Source: Actinomortierella ambigua
Lineage: Eukaryota; Mortierellomycota; Mortierellomycetes; Mortierellales; Mortierellaceae
Direction of reading: 5' to 3'
Length of the DNA stretch: 25,930 nt
Assembly: GCA_016098155.1 (NCBI GenBank)
Contig: JAAAJB010000513.1
Coordinates: 1-25,930, forward strand
Shown here: positions 13,371 through 22,604 of the stretch, piece by piece
Position numbering within the stretch: the first letter of the stretch is position 1
Layout of the letters: the number at the start of each line of letters is the position of its first letter
Position numbers and translations under genes: made by a program
The notes under the pieces: generated by a model
Told to the model about the DNA's origin: nothing
The model's input: the letters and a program-made list of their open reading frames with translations, nothing else
Databases searched by the model: none

Positions 13371-14983
13371 CTACGGTCAGTGAAGCAGGGAGAGTTCATT
13401 CAGACACGCGCCGAAAGAAAAGGCAGTAAGCGAAGAGCAGTGAGTTGGAACGCAGGAGTGTGAATCTATTTTGTTGTGTATGGTAGGCGGTTGCAAGATA
13501 GAGCATTACCATCTTGGCTGGACTATCTGTCGTCGAAAACTGTGTAGATGCTTCTCGTTCAAGCCAAGTGAAGGAGGCGTTGCTAGGCCTGCCTGATGGA
13601 CTAGGTGAGTTGGGAAGGAAGTGGGTTGTAGTGCGACCGTCACTGCGTTGCTCTTTTGGCGAAGATGTGAAAGGGCCGCAAATCAATTGTGAACGAGAGC
13701 AAGGCGTTTGAAGGAGGATAAGGCAAGGCGTATCCAGGAAAGTTGTCGAGATAAGAAACGACACCTTAGCTAGAAGACAAAGAGACTGCGCTGATAGTGG
13801 TAGTGGTAGTGGTAGTGGTGGTGGTGGTGGTGGTGGTAGTAGTAATGGTGATATGGTGGTAGTGGTAGTGGTAATGACAGTGGAGCTGTGGAGTGGAAGA
13901 AGAAAGAGAAGGGAAATGGGAGAGGGGGGGAATAGAAAGAAATGTCAACAATAACAACAATAACAACAAGACAATAAAAAATACTCTGCGCCATGCTACG
14001 CTTTGAGGAAGGCCAGTAGATATTATTACACCACACGCTGCCTGGATGGGTATCGCCCTTTCACTCGCAATACTTCACCCCTTTATTTCTTCCTTTTTCT
14101 GCAGAGGAGGAGGGTCTTCTTGGGCACCTGTGACAAGACAAGCTGTCATGGGCTGGTCCTGGACATTGCTATTGGTGGTTTTTGTGGAGGCAACGCTGTG
14201 CAGTCGAAACTCGTAGCTATCCGTCTGCCTGTCAACCAACCACATCCACGCCCGCTTAGATGAATGAAGGCAGTGCGCGTAACAACGAGCAGGCGAGCAG
14301 GGGTTGACCCAAAGGCTTAAGCGAATGGTGGATCACCGGAGCAGTAGAGGAAGAAGAAGTACACAGGGGTAGGGTAGATGGAGAGCGACATGACGCCCGC
14401 GCTTTTTCATTTTTGCGTTTCGTGCTCGTGGCCATCATGTCACTCTGATCCCGCCTCGCTGCTACCACCGAAAGAGCGCTCGCCTTTCCTATTGCCAACC
14501 GAAACACCCTCGCGCTGCAAGGATATATGGTCTGTGTCTTGATGGCTGGATTACACACTCATTGTATGCTACCGAGGCGTGCTCTGGTTGTCTGGAGTGG
14601 GATTGTCGCATGATCCCTGTTATTGTTGCTGTTGTTATACTAGATGCTGCTCTTATTTTTATCGGCACCAGAGAAAAAAAAAAAGCAAAAGAAATAGGGG
14701 CTTCGTCTGAAAAAAGGTACCACCAGGCACACCACGGGGCATGGTATGATGAGGACACGCCTCGATTGCCAAGAAGAGAGGATGAAGGCGGAAACAGCGT
14801 CATTGTTATTGCGCAGGCGAGAGTCATAGGTGTTAGGAAGAGGGAGGATCCTGTGAATTCCAACGGTCAAGTAAGAGGGTGATAATTGGCTGTCATTCAC
14901 TTCGGTGGCGCCTGCACTCTTTTTCGTCTTTTTTTTCGTACTGGGCATCTCTTTCCCAACAAGACCTCTCCGAAAACCATGAC
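13371..14983. other. Divergent intergenic region, kinase / TilS
   Basis: These 1.6 kb lie between two divergent genes and include both promoters and probably a kinase 5'-UTR intron (13509-13371: GTAATG donor, TAG acceptor). The stretch holds a GTGGTA repeat (13796-13873), a T-rich tract just upstream of the TilS start, and one 90-codon plus frame (14610-14882) with a hydrophobic start that I regard as unproven. No RNA gene was recognised. Confidence 0.55.
13796..13873. repeat. GTGGTA / GTG trinucleotide repeat
   Basis: On the plus strand this is repeated GTGGTA, then GTG and GTA units with few interruptions. It lies about 300 bp upstream of the kinase ATG (13512) and would read as a CCA/CTA repeat on the kinase strand. 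That minus-strand frame stays open for several hundred bases but has no ATG, so I treat it as upstream non-coding DNA. Confidence 0.8.
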
Positions 14984-17069
14984 ATGACTCTGCCAAGAGC
15001 ATGCCGCGCCATCCATCCAGAGGAATTCTCGAAATGGATGACCACAATCTACAACCAGATCCCTGCCATGGCCGCACGACACGACATGCATGGGTCTCTT
15101 GATCAGGCACCTCGGTGGGGTATTGCCTTATCCGGTGGAGTAGACAGTATGGCTCTGGCGACCCTCCTGTCTCAACATGTGCATCAACAACAACAGCGTA
15201 CCTTTGACGCGGCCATTCGTATCCACGCCATGATTGTCAACCATAATCTTCGCGATCGCAGCAAGGAAGAGGCCGAGTATGTGGCCTCGCTTGTCCAGCG
15301 TCTAGGTGGGTAGGATCATCTACACTGTCCTGCTAACACCCCCTTCCCCCTTTTCACTCACTCACGCTGTACGCTTCTTGCTTCGATGTGATAGGAGTTG
15401 AACCTCATGTGCTTCATCTGGATTGGGCAGCAGGTATCGAGACAGCAGATCAGAGGGGCATACCAGACAAGGCTCACTTGGAAACGCTGGCGCGAATCAA
15501 GCGATACGATGCTATCGCTCATCACTGCGCCAAACTCTCGATCCGCCACCTCTTTGTCGGACACCATGCAGGTGACCAAGTTGAAACAGTCCTTTTTCGA
15601 CTGGCGCGAGCAAGTGGTATAGATGGACTAGCAGGTATCCAGAGTATATCGCCGATGAGCGTGATCCATACCGCTCAGGCAAAGTCGATTCAGGTCATAC
15701 GGCCACTTCTCAAGGCAACAAAGGTAGGTGTGAGCAATGCAAATTTACAGTCAAGAACACCTCATCTTTCTGCCTCGGCCAATTGCTGCCTACTTATTCT
15801 CCGCCATTACTACTATCTTTGCATTGTAGGACAGACTTGAGGCAACGTGTAGAGAGGCAGGAACAAGCTGGGTGGAAGATCCGACCAATCGATCCCTGGA
15901 TTATCAGCGAAACATCATTCGACACTACCAGAAGGATGTTGACCGCCTGGCGGAACACCAGCCTTCGCTAACAGCGCTTACGACGACTAATCTCATGACT
16001 TTTCGGGAAAGGATGAACCGTCACCGTCGCATTGCCCAGGTTCAAGGTAATATTGTCGATAGAACCGTTGATAAGTGGCTATAGCGGTGCATGCCCTGCT
16101 CGCTTGTTAATCTGACATCCTCCAAACTCTTGGTCTCCAGTCTCGCCGTGGATGTCTAGGGTGGAGTTTGACAGGGAGAATGGCCAGTGCTTTTTTCAGC
16201 TTCATGCCTCGGCCGAGGATAACCCATCCAAGATCATTTCCGTGCCATGGCTCACTCCTTCCCGGGAACCTATCGGGACACGGCTGTTAGCCCAGCTGGT
16301 TCGTTGGGTGACATGCAAGGATCATGTGCCTCGCTCAGAGGATGTTCTGGAACTGCTGCAAAAGATTCGACAGGCGGCGACAAAGACACCCCCCGATGTC
16401 ACTACCAGCTGCCAGGAGGCGCAGTACAATCTAGCGACTGAGGAGCAATCTGAGTCCACTGTTTATCGGCATTTAAGGCCAAGATTTCGCAAAGGAGCAT
16501 CCCAACAAAGTCCGGATGGCCAACCGCCCTCAGTCTCTATCAACCATGCGGGTGTGCTGCTCATACCTCCTCGTTCGACTCGAAATACTACTACGGCTGG
16601 TCAATATTGGACGTTATGCCGCCAGCCATATTCTGTTGCCGAACAACTAGCAGCGACGGTGGATGTACGACTGACGTCGGAGTGCAAGAGGGAGTCGACA
16701 GAAATTTTGTGGAACAATCGATTCTTTGTTGGAATGCAGCGATTGCTGTGGGAGGACTCGGGGGGAACGTCCTCTCTTCAAGTTCGACTATTGCAACCCA
16801 TGGATGTACAAGCTCTTCGTGTCAAGAAGAAGCAGAAGAAGACGTCGATGACAGTTGACCTGGCAAGAACCGGTCTGAGAGAGAAGGAGGCTGCGCTACT
16901 GGAGGCCTACCTGAGCAAGGTGCCCAACAAAGCGAGATATCTGATTCCGGTGGTTGTGGACCAGAGCCAACAAGCAATAGTATCGATCCCATCTCTTGGC
17001 ATTCATTTGCAACCCCAAGGCTATAGGATAGAGAGTCAGTATCGATACAATCCCCCAATCTCAGCATGA
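14984..17069 (+). CDS. tRNA(Ile)-lysidine synthetase (TilS), probably mitochondrial
   Basis: TilS-type PP-loop ATPases attach lysine to C34 of tRNA-Ile(CAU), switching its reading from AUG to AUA and its charging from Met to Ile. Exons: 14984-15305, 15395-15723, 15830-16046 and 16141-17069, 598 aa. The PP-loop SGGVDSMALATLL is at residues 50-62. Next come IRIHAMIVNHNLRDRSKEEA, FVGHHAGDQVETVLFRLARA with the family HHxxDQxET motif, IRPLLKATK, and the split junction CREAGTSWVEDPTNRSLDYQ followed by RNIIRHY. The first splice rebuilds QRLG-VEPHVLHLDW and the third VQ-VSPWMSRVEF. The 300-residue C-terminal part matches no domain I can name and is much longer than the bacterial TilS tail. The short N-terminus (MTLPRACRAIHPEEF) is a weak presequence candidate. 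Lysidine is known only from bacteria and organelles, so a mitochondrial role is inferred. Confidence 0.93.
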
Positions 17070-17623
17070 ATGTCGATCACATGGCCACTGTTGTTGATAA
17101 TTGTTGGTGATATTGATGGTCTATCAGTGGGTATGGTATGGCTGCCCTTGGGCTCATCAGTAAACTTACCTAACCACACGGCATAGGAACAGCCTCTCCT
17201 TCCCCCCACACACACACACAAATACATCCCTCCATCTTGCACAAGGGAGAAACAGACGAAGAGAAACAATGGACAAACAAACAGAAAAAGAGAAGGCGGG
17301 GAATGCTTTGTGACGCTGCCTCATATGCTGGTCGCCATCTTCTCCTCGCGGCTTTATCCCTGTCGAAGGCCGGGAAGGGTCGAAGAAACCACAGTGCGCA
17401 TGATCCATGGGATCGGTCTTCCCTTCTTGTGCCATTGTACCACCAAACAGACGCACGGAGCGAATAATCACCTCTCGAGCCCCTCCTTCCCCCGCTTCCT
17501 CCCATGAGAGCAATGGAGCAATTGTCCAGCTCATTCATTTCCTCATCTCTCTCTCTCTCTGCTCCACCTTGCATCTTCTAGCCGCACTTTTTATTCCTTC
17601 CAGACCACATTGTTTTTAAGACC
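17070..17623. other. Intergenic region, TilS to Sel1 gene
   Basis: These 554 bp hold the TilS 3' flank and the Sel1-gene promoter. A CA microsatellite lies at about 17208-17221 and a CT/TC tract at about 17546-17562. The open frames here are short and overlapping and look like shadows. I saw no RNA gene. Confidence 0.6.
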
Positions 17624-18725
17624 ATGGTAACGATAGGTGAATGAATATCTACGAAAGAGAGACATGGGATACGTATTTCATACTTACTCACTATGGAGCT
17701 TTTTCGTGATTTTTGGTAAACGGTAGAAATCATTCGAGCCCGAGGACTTGATCCAGCTCTTTCAAGATGCTTCCAGCCACGACACACAGTCGCAAGTGCG
17801 ACTCGCGCAGCTGTACCAGCAAGGACAGGTGGTGCCGAAGCACGACGCCACCTCCTTCTACTGGTACCACAAAGCGGCCGAGCTAGGGCACGCCTATGCA
17901 CAGCTAGCACTGGCCGAAATGTACTATGAAGGGCGCGGCACGGAACAGAGCCACGCCAACGCTGCATCGTGGTCGCTCGAGACGGCTCTCAGTGGCGACC
18001 CCATGGCTCAGTTTAATCTCGGTGTCATGCATCGCAACGGCGACGGCGTCGAGCGCAGCGATATCCAGGCCGTCTACTGGTACCGTCAGGCAGCCGACCA
18101 GGGGTTTATCAGTGCACAAGTGCACCTCGGCATGATGCACTACCACGGCCAGGGGACCGCACAGAGCTTTTCAGAGGCCGCATATTGGTGTCGGCGGGCG
18201 GCTGAACAAGGGTCAGCCGTCGGTCAGAACAACCTGGCGTGGATGTATGACATAGGCCAGGGGAACGTGGCACAGGACGATGCCGAGGCGTTGAAGTGGT
18301 ATCTGAAGAGTGCACGCCAGGGGCATCAGGAGGCTCAGTTCTGTCTTGGCACCATGTATGAGCTAGGTCAAGGGACACCGCGCGACGACGATGAGGCATT
18401 GATCTGGTTCCGCAAGGCGTACCAGCAAGGGCACCCGGATGGAATCCTGCACTTTCAAGCCTTGGGCTCCACCTGTCGGCGCGTGCTCAAGGCCGAGGCT
18501 GACGTCATGGAACAGTACCGGCGGATGGCCGAGCTGGGAGATATCGTGGCACAGTTCAACCTTGGACTCATGTATGAGAAAGGACTGATGGGAGTCGAAA
18601 AGAACACTCGGCAAGCGGTCGAGTGGTACGATAAGGCGGCAAGGCGGAACCATCTCAATGCTATTGACAGACTGCTGTGCTACAGTTCGCCTACCTTTGT
18701 TGAGCCCAGGAGGGAGTGGGCGTGA
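17624..18725 (+). CDS. Sel1-like repeat protein
   Basis: This is a solenoid of about eight Sel1-type TPR repeats with roughly 36-residue spacing. Typical pieces are YAQLALAEMYYEGRGTEQS, AQFNLGVMHRNGDGVERS, YWYRQAADQGFISAQVHLGM, ALKWYLKSARQGHQEAQFCL and AVEWYDKAARRNHLNAID. The seventh repeat (near residues 245-280) has lost the glycine turn. The long exon (17727-18725) starts KSFEPEDLIQLFQD directly after a TAG that is in frame, so an upstream exon is required. The best fit is a first exon that is only the ATG (17624-17626, A at -3), spliced over a 100-nt GTAACG...GGTAG intron, giving 333 aa. A shorter option is ATG 17664 with a 54-nt intron. There is no signal peptide or membrane segment. It is too short for Skt5 or Hrd3, the well-known fungal Sel1 proteins. 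Sel1 repeats act as protein-binding scaffolds; the partner is unknown. Confidence 0.85.
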
Positions 18726-19389
18726 GCCCACCCTCTCCCCCTTTCACGACAGAGTTTCGTTCCCCCCTCTCCTCCAACGATCCCGATTTTCTTTTCTCTC
18801 TTTGGTCAGGGTCTCTCAGGGTATGGTCGACACACGTTTGTCGTTTGGTGGCTACCAGTCAACCCCCACCTGAATAGGTCCGCTGAAACTCGGCTTGCTG
18901 TTGCTGTTGCCCTCACTCTCTCCTAACAATCTCAGCTATGTGCTCTCTACACAAGTACATAGAAGTTACCCTCCCCTCTCTCTCTCATTTTCATTGCACC
19001 CATTCATCTTCAATGTTGTACAGTCGTTCATCCTATGTTCTCGAGTTTGGTCACCTTGCTGCGAACGTCCAAATGATTCACGCGACTTGAAACTGCACCC
19101 CAATGTTATATAACATGTGATGGTACTACAAGAGAGCGGTGTTTGTGACGAATCATCGACCAGAGTGGCTACACATGACTTCCTCCCTCTCTTTCCCAGC
19201 GCCACCATGGCTCTGATGGACTACCTCCTACCGTCGACGCGGCAAAGGAGGGGGCCAGGCTAGCGTGCGTAGAAAAGTATGCAGATCGCGACACTGCGAT
19301 TTGTGACTGCTGGCGTGTTTTCTTTGGGCTATTTTTTTTTTCGAGAAACAAAGACCCCCATGCACACGAGAGAGAGGACAAGCACCCAA
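18726..19389. other. Intergenic region, Sel1 gene to SPOUT1
   Basis: These 664 bp are C/T-rich with poly(T) near 19331-19340. They hold the 3' flank of the Sel1-repeat gene and the promoter of the methyltransferase gene. No open frame here shows family likeness or splices into the neighbours. Confidence 0.6.
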
Positions 19390-21067
19390 ATGGAAGGACA
19401 TCAGGACAAGAAGGTACAACCTCATTGCATAAGAACAAACCCCCCATGAGGAGTAGAACTCTTGTTCATGCTGCATCTCCTTCCAAGAGAGCAGTGCGTA
19501 TGTGTAGCCAGGCTGCTGACAGTCGACTCTTACTTCTTTTTCACCTCAAATCTAGCGCAAAAAGACGTTTGACAATAAGGACCGATCAGGCCCCGAGTAC
19601 AACAAAGGAAAGAAGGATGTCAAGGGTATACCGAATCAAGCAGGCGGAAAGCCGCTTTCCCTTCAGCAACAACAGCAATTAGCCCATGCTGCCTACCAGT
19701 TCCCTGTGCCCGAAAAGGGTCGGCCATGGACCGTCTCCATGGCCCTGCCCGGGAGCATCGTCGATGGCGCGCTTACTATTGAACTCAAGACATATCTCGT
19801 TGGACAGGTAACCACCATCTGAAGCAACGAAAGAGGAATTGGCAGTGAGGGAATGCATGTGTTAGTGAGAGGAAGAACAACCGTTATTGAGGAAAGATTT
19901 TGTTTAACATTTGTTTCGCTAGATTGCAAGAGCTTGCGTGCTGTTCCATGTGGACGAGATTGTGATTTACAACGATTCCGCCAAAGGATTGTCCAAGGAA
20001 GGTGCATTGGGCAAGGACGACTATCTTCCCAAATCAGATCCCAATCTCTTCATGGGCCGCGTCCTGCAATATCTCGAGACACCTCTGTAAGTGGACAAAA
20101 TGATGAAACAGGCGGATCAGATCAATCAAAGAAAGGAAGGAATGACAAAAGCAGAAGGACTGGATTTGGAGAATTTCACATCTCCCCCTCCTCTCCTACC
20201 TTCCTCCCTTCAACAAACACTGTGAAAGATGAAAGTGCACCTTTCTTTGGGACTAATGCAAAAGCTCTTGTCGGATCTGCGATCAAACATAGTTACCTCC
20301 GAAAACTGTTGTTCCCAATGCATCGTGATCTCAAGTTTGCAGGATTACTGAACCCCCTCGACCCCCCTCATCACGTGCAGCTGGACGAACGGTCGCTGTA
20401 TCGTGAAGGTGTCGTCGTGCGTGCCAAGGACAGCCACTCCAGTATTGTGAACTGTGGCATGCGCAAGGAGGTGTTGATCGACCGCGCGGTTCCAACAGGT
20501 GTGCGGGTGACGGTCAAGATGGATGGCATGGACAAGAAGAGCAAGCCCAAGATGGACAAGGATGCCAAGGCGCAGGCGGCGATCGAAGCGATGGAGGCAG
20601 CACTGAACAACAACGGAGGAAACGGCATGTCAGCGGCAGATCAGCAAAAGTACTTCAAGGGCACAGTGGTGTCGCCCCAGGAGCCGCGAGAGAAGACAGG
20701 ATACTACTGGGGCTACCAAGTGCGATTGGCAGACTCCATCTCCAAGGTCTTTACCGAGTCACCATATGCGAACGGATACGACCTGACCATTGGCACTTCC
20801 GACAAGGGAAAGCCCTTGACTAGGACCGTCACGGACCAGATGCCGTCGTTTTCTCATGCCGTTGTCTTCTTTGGTGGCGCGAATGGCGTTGAGACGGCGA
20901 TCGAGGCGGATGAGGACTTGTCGTGCGATGCAGAGGATGCCAAGGACATGTTTGACCTTTGGCTCAACACTTGCCCGAACCAGGGCAGTAGAACGCTAAG
21001 GACTGAAGAAGCCATTTTGATAACCATGGGGCAGCTCCAAGGTCCATTCACAGCGAAGGGAGTGTAA
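19390..21067 (+). CDS. SPOUT1: SPOUT-fold RNA methyltransferase (SPOUT1/CENP-32, DUF171 family)
   Basis: This belongs to the alpha/beta-knot (SPOUT) family of predicted RNA methyltransferases that includes human SPOUT1 and yeast YMR310C/YGR283C, which are linked to ribosome assembly. Exons: 19390-19413, 19556-19807, 19923-20086 and 20293-21067, 404 aa. The first exon (MEGHQDKK) is inferred: it joins in phase to give the basic start MEGHQDKKRKKTFDNKD over a 142-nt intron. ATG 19446 or 19468 with about 60-nt introns are alternatives. Family marks: GRPWTVSMALPGSIVD, RACVLFHVDEIVIYND, MGRVLQYLETPLYLRKLLFP, DLKFAGLLNPLDPPHHVQLD, YREGVVV, GVRVTVKMDG, GYYWGYQVRLADSISKVFTE, HAVVFFGGANGVETAIEAD, CPNQGSRTLRTEEAILITMG. 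A Lys/Ala/Asn-rich insert of about 45 residues (near 235-280) interrupts the OB-like segment after GVRVTVKMDG. It converges with the secreted-protein gene. Confidence 0.94.
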
Positions 21068-21613
21068 GGCAACTAGCGACCAGCCAAAAAAAAAATGATA
21101 AAAAGCCTAAAAAAAAAGACTTTGCTCTTCCGTCGTTCGACTGTCAAGGATAGATTGTTATAGACTACCTGTGCCTGTAGAGTTGCACAGCGGTTTAGGG
21201 TTTGCATGGAGCGATGCACAGCACCTCTCTTCCAGAATTGTGGCTTGGCTCGAGCGTGCTCACAGCAAGGTAACACAGCGTATTGGAGAGCCTGAGAGTG
21301 AACATAGAGTGTGTGCGTGTGTGTGTGATAGAGAGAGAGAGAGAGGACCAGGACAAACACGCGTCAAAAGCACAAGACACAAAAATTGGCTTTCAAGACC
21401 CCATCCATTTATTCTTTGTGATGCTCTGGACCCGCAGGCATCACCAAACTCCCTCCTTATTGGCCAAAGAGCGAAAGAAAAGAAAAAAAATGTACTCTAC
21501 ATAGCACACTCCTTGGTAAATAGAGTCGAGAGAAGAGGTATAAGTTTAGAAGAAAGACTTCTCGAAAAGGACAAGGGAAGAAAAAAAATAGGGTGCGACT
21601 ACACAAAAAAAAA
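21068..21613. other. Convergent 3' spacer
   Basis: These 546 bp lie between two facing stop codons. The stretch contains several A9-A10 runs, a GT microsatellite running into an AG microsatellite (21310-21344), and AG-rich DNA. No gene is supported. Confidence 0.6.
21310..21344. repeat. GT then AG dinucleotide microsatellite
   Basis: A GTGTGTGCGTGTGTGTGTGA run passes directly into repeated AG. It lies in the convergent spacer. Confidence 0.85.
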
Positions 21614-22375
21614 TTAGATACGGTCATCTGGGTGAACAATGCCCGAGATCTCCTCGTTCAGGTGGCGCTTGCTCTTGCTCTTGCCCTGAATGTTAATGTC
21701 AGCGCAGGAGGTGTACCACTCGTCCTTGTTCAGCATCCAGCGCCACTGCATCAGGTAGACACCAGGGTTACGCTTGGGGACCTTGAAGCAGCCACCGCAG
21801 GCACGGTTGTCATTGTTTCCGTACTTCATGCAGTTCTTATAGGTGAGCTTGGCGATGTTAGCCTTGTTCAGGGCAGACTGGGAGATATCGGCACGGTTGG
21901 CATAGGGCGAGAGGTTGATCCAGACAGGGTTGTTATACGAATCCTTGGTAGCATGGTTCTTGGCGGGCCAGCGGAGGCAGAGTGTATCACCGACGTGAGT
22001 GACGGTCATACGACCGTACTTACCACCGTAGGCATCCGACCACTTCTTGGGACGAGTCTCATCCGAGCCAGGCTCCTCACCGGCGCGACGGTTCGAGCAA
22101 GGCAGGGCGTTATTGGGCGTGGGCTTGCGGTGGGTCTGCTGGTAGTGGCGGTTGGGCCAGGCCGAGTCGAGCGACGCGAAGCGACGACCAAGAGGGAAAC
22201 GACGAGCGTAGCCCAAGCACTTGCCACCCTTGTCAGAGTAGTCGGGTCTCTTGGGGTTCTTGAACTTCCAGTCAACGCACTCTGCCCACGAGTGGGCCTC
22301 GGCCGTCTGGGGGGTGGTGGTGAAGACGGCCAGGGTGGCGATGAGGAGCATAGTGAAGGTGGACTTGAGAACCAT
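21614..22375 (-). CDS. Secreted His1 protein, LPMO-like (candidate copper monooxygenase)
   Basis: This is a single exon of 253 aa. Residues 1-27 form a signal peptide (MVLKSTFTMLLIATLAVF, then a TAEA cleavage site), so the mature chain would start HSWAECVDW with His28 at the N-terminus. That is the hallmark of lytic polysaccharide monooxygenases, where His1 and a second His bind copper. His141 in LRWPAKNHA is the best second ligand. The C-terminal part QWRWMLNKDEWYTSCADI (210-227) resembles the conserved LPMO strand, with Tyr221 a candidate axial residue. Eight cysteines (33, 53, 93, 133, 182, 193, 196, 224) allow four disulfides. A conserved-looking block GYARRFPLGRRFASLD, PNRHYQQTH lies near the N-terminus. 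The chain is basic, with a Lys/Arg-rich tail and no cellulose-binding module or GPI signal. Substrate is unknown; the family assignment is by motif only. It could instead be a non-catalytic copper-binding relative. Confidence 0.85.
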   Translation of the reverse strand: MVLKSTFTMLLIATLAVFTTTPQTAEAHSWAECVDWKFKNPKRPDYSDKGGKCLGYARRFPLGRRFASLDSAWPNRHYQQTHRKPTPNNALPCSNRRAGEEPGSDETRPKKWSDAYGGKYGRMTVTHVGDTLCLRWPAKNHATKDSYNNPVWINLSPYANRADISQSALNKANIAKLTYKNCMKYGNNDNRACGGCFKVPKRNPGVYLMQWRWMLNKDEWYTSCADINIQGKSKSKRHLNEEISGIVHPDDRI

Positions 22376-22595
22376 GATGAAGGCGGATGTAGTTCGTATG
22401 GAGAAAGTGAGGTAGATTGGAGGAGTAGTGCGAGGAAGGGTGAGTTGGAGACAGGTTAGAGGATGGAGAAGGCGAGGAGGGTGGGGGAGGAGATGCTAGG
22501 TAGTATAGCGGAAGGGGCGTAGAACCGAAGTGTGGAAGGAGGATGGCTGATTTAGACCAGGTACAAAGAGTCCTCAGAGGTGGAGGGAAGGTGCA

Positions 22596-22604
22596 CCTTT
22601 TATA
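22596..22604 (-). promoter_or_regulatory. TATA box of the secreted His1 gene
   Basis: TATAAAAGG on the minus strand ends about 220 bp upstream of the ATG at 22375. It would imply a 5' UTR of roughly 190 nt, with an AG/GA-rich leader on the plus strand. This is the clearest canonical TATA element in the window; the housekeeping genes show none as good. It suggests a regulated, potentially high-level promoter. Confidence 0.55.

Noticed and set aside
13371..13940. Long ATG-less minus-strand frame upstream of the kinase (Pro/Leu/Thr-rich)
   Set aside because: No ATG occurs in frame until 13512, and the repeat explains the openness. It is treated as 5' flank.
19446..19493. Alternative first exon of SPOUT1 starting MRSRTLVHAA
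   Set aside because: It needs a GTGCGT donor and a 62-nt intron, shorter than any other intron here. The exon at 19390-19413 gives a normal-sized intron and a basic start.
21593..22459. 288-codon plus-strand frame opposite the secreted gene
   Set aside because: Val/Leu/Gly/Arg-rich shadow of the GC3-rich minus exon. The minus frame has a signal peptide, ordered cysteines and family-like motifs; the plus frame has none.
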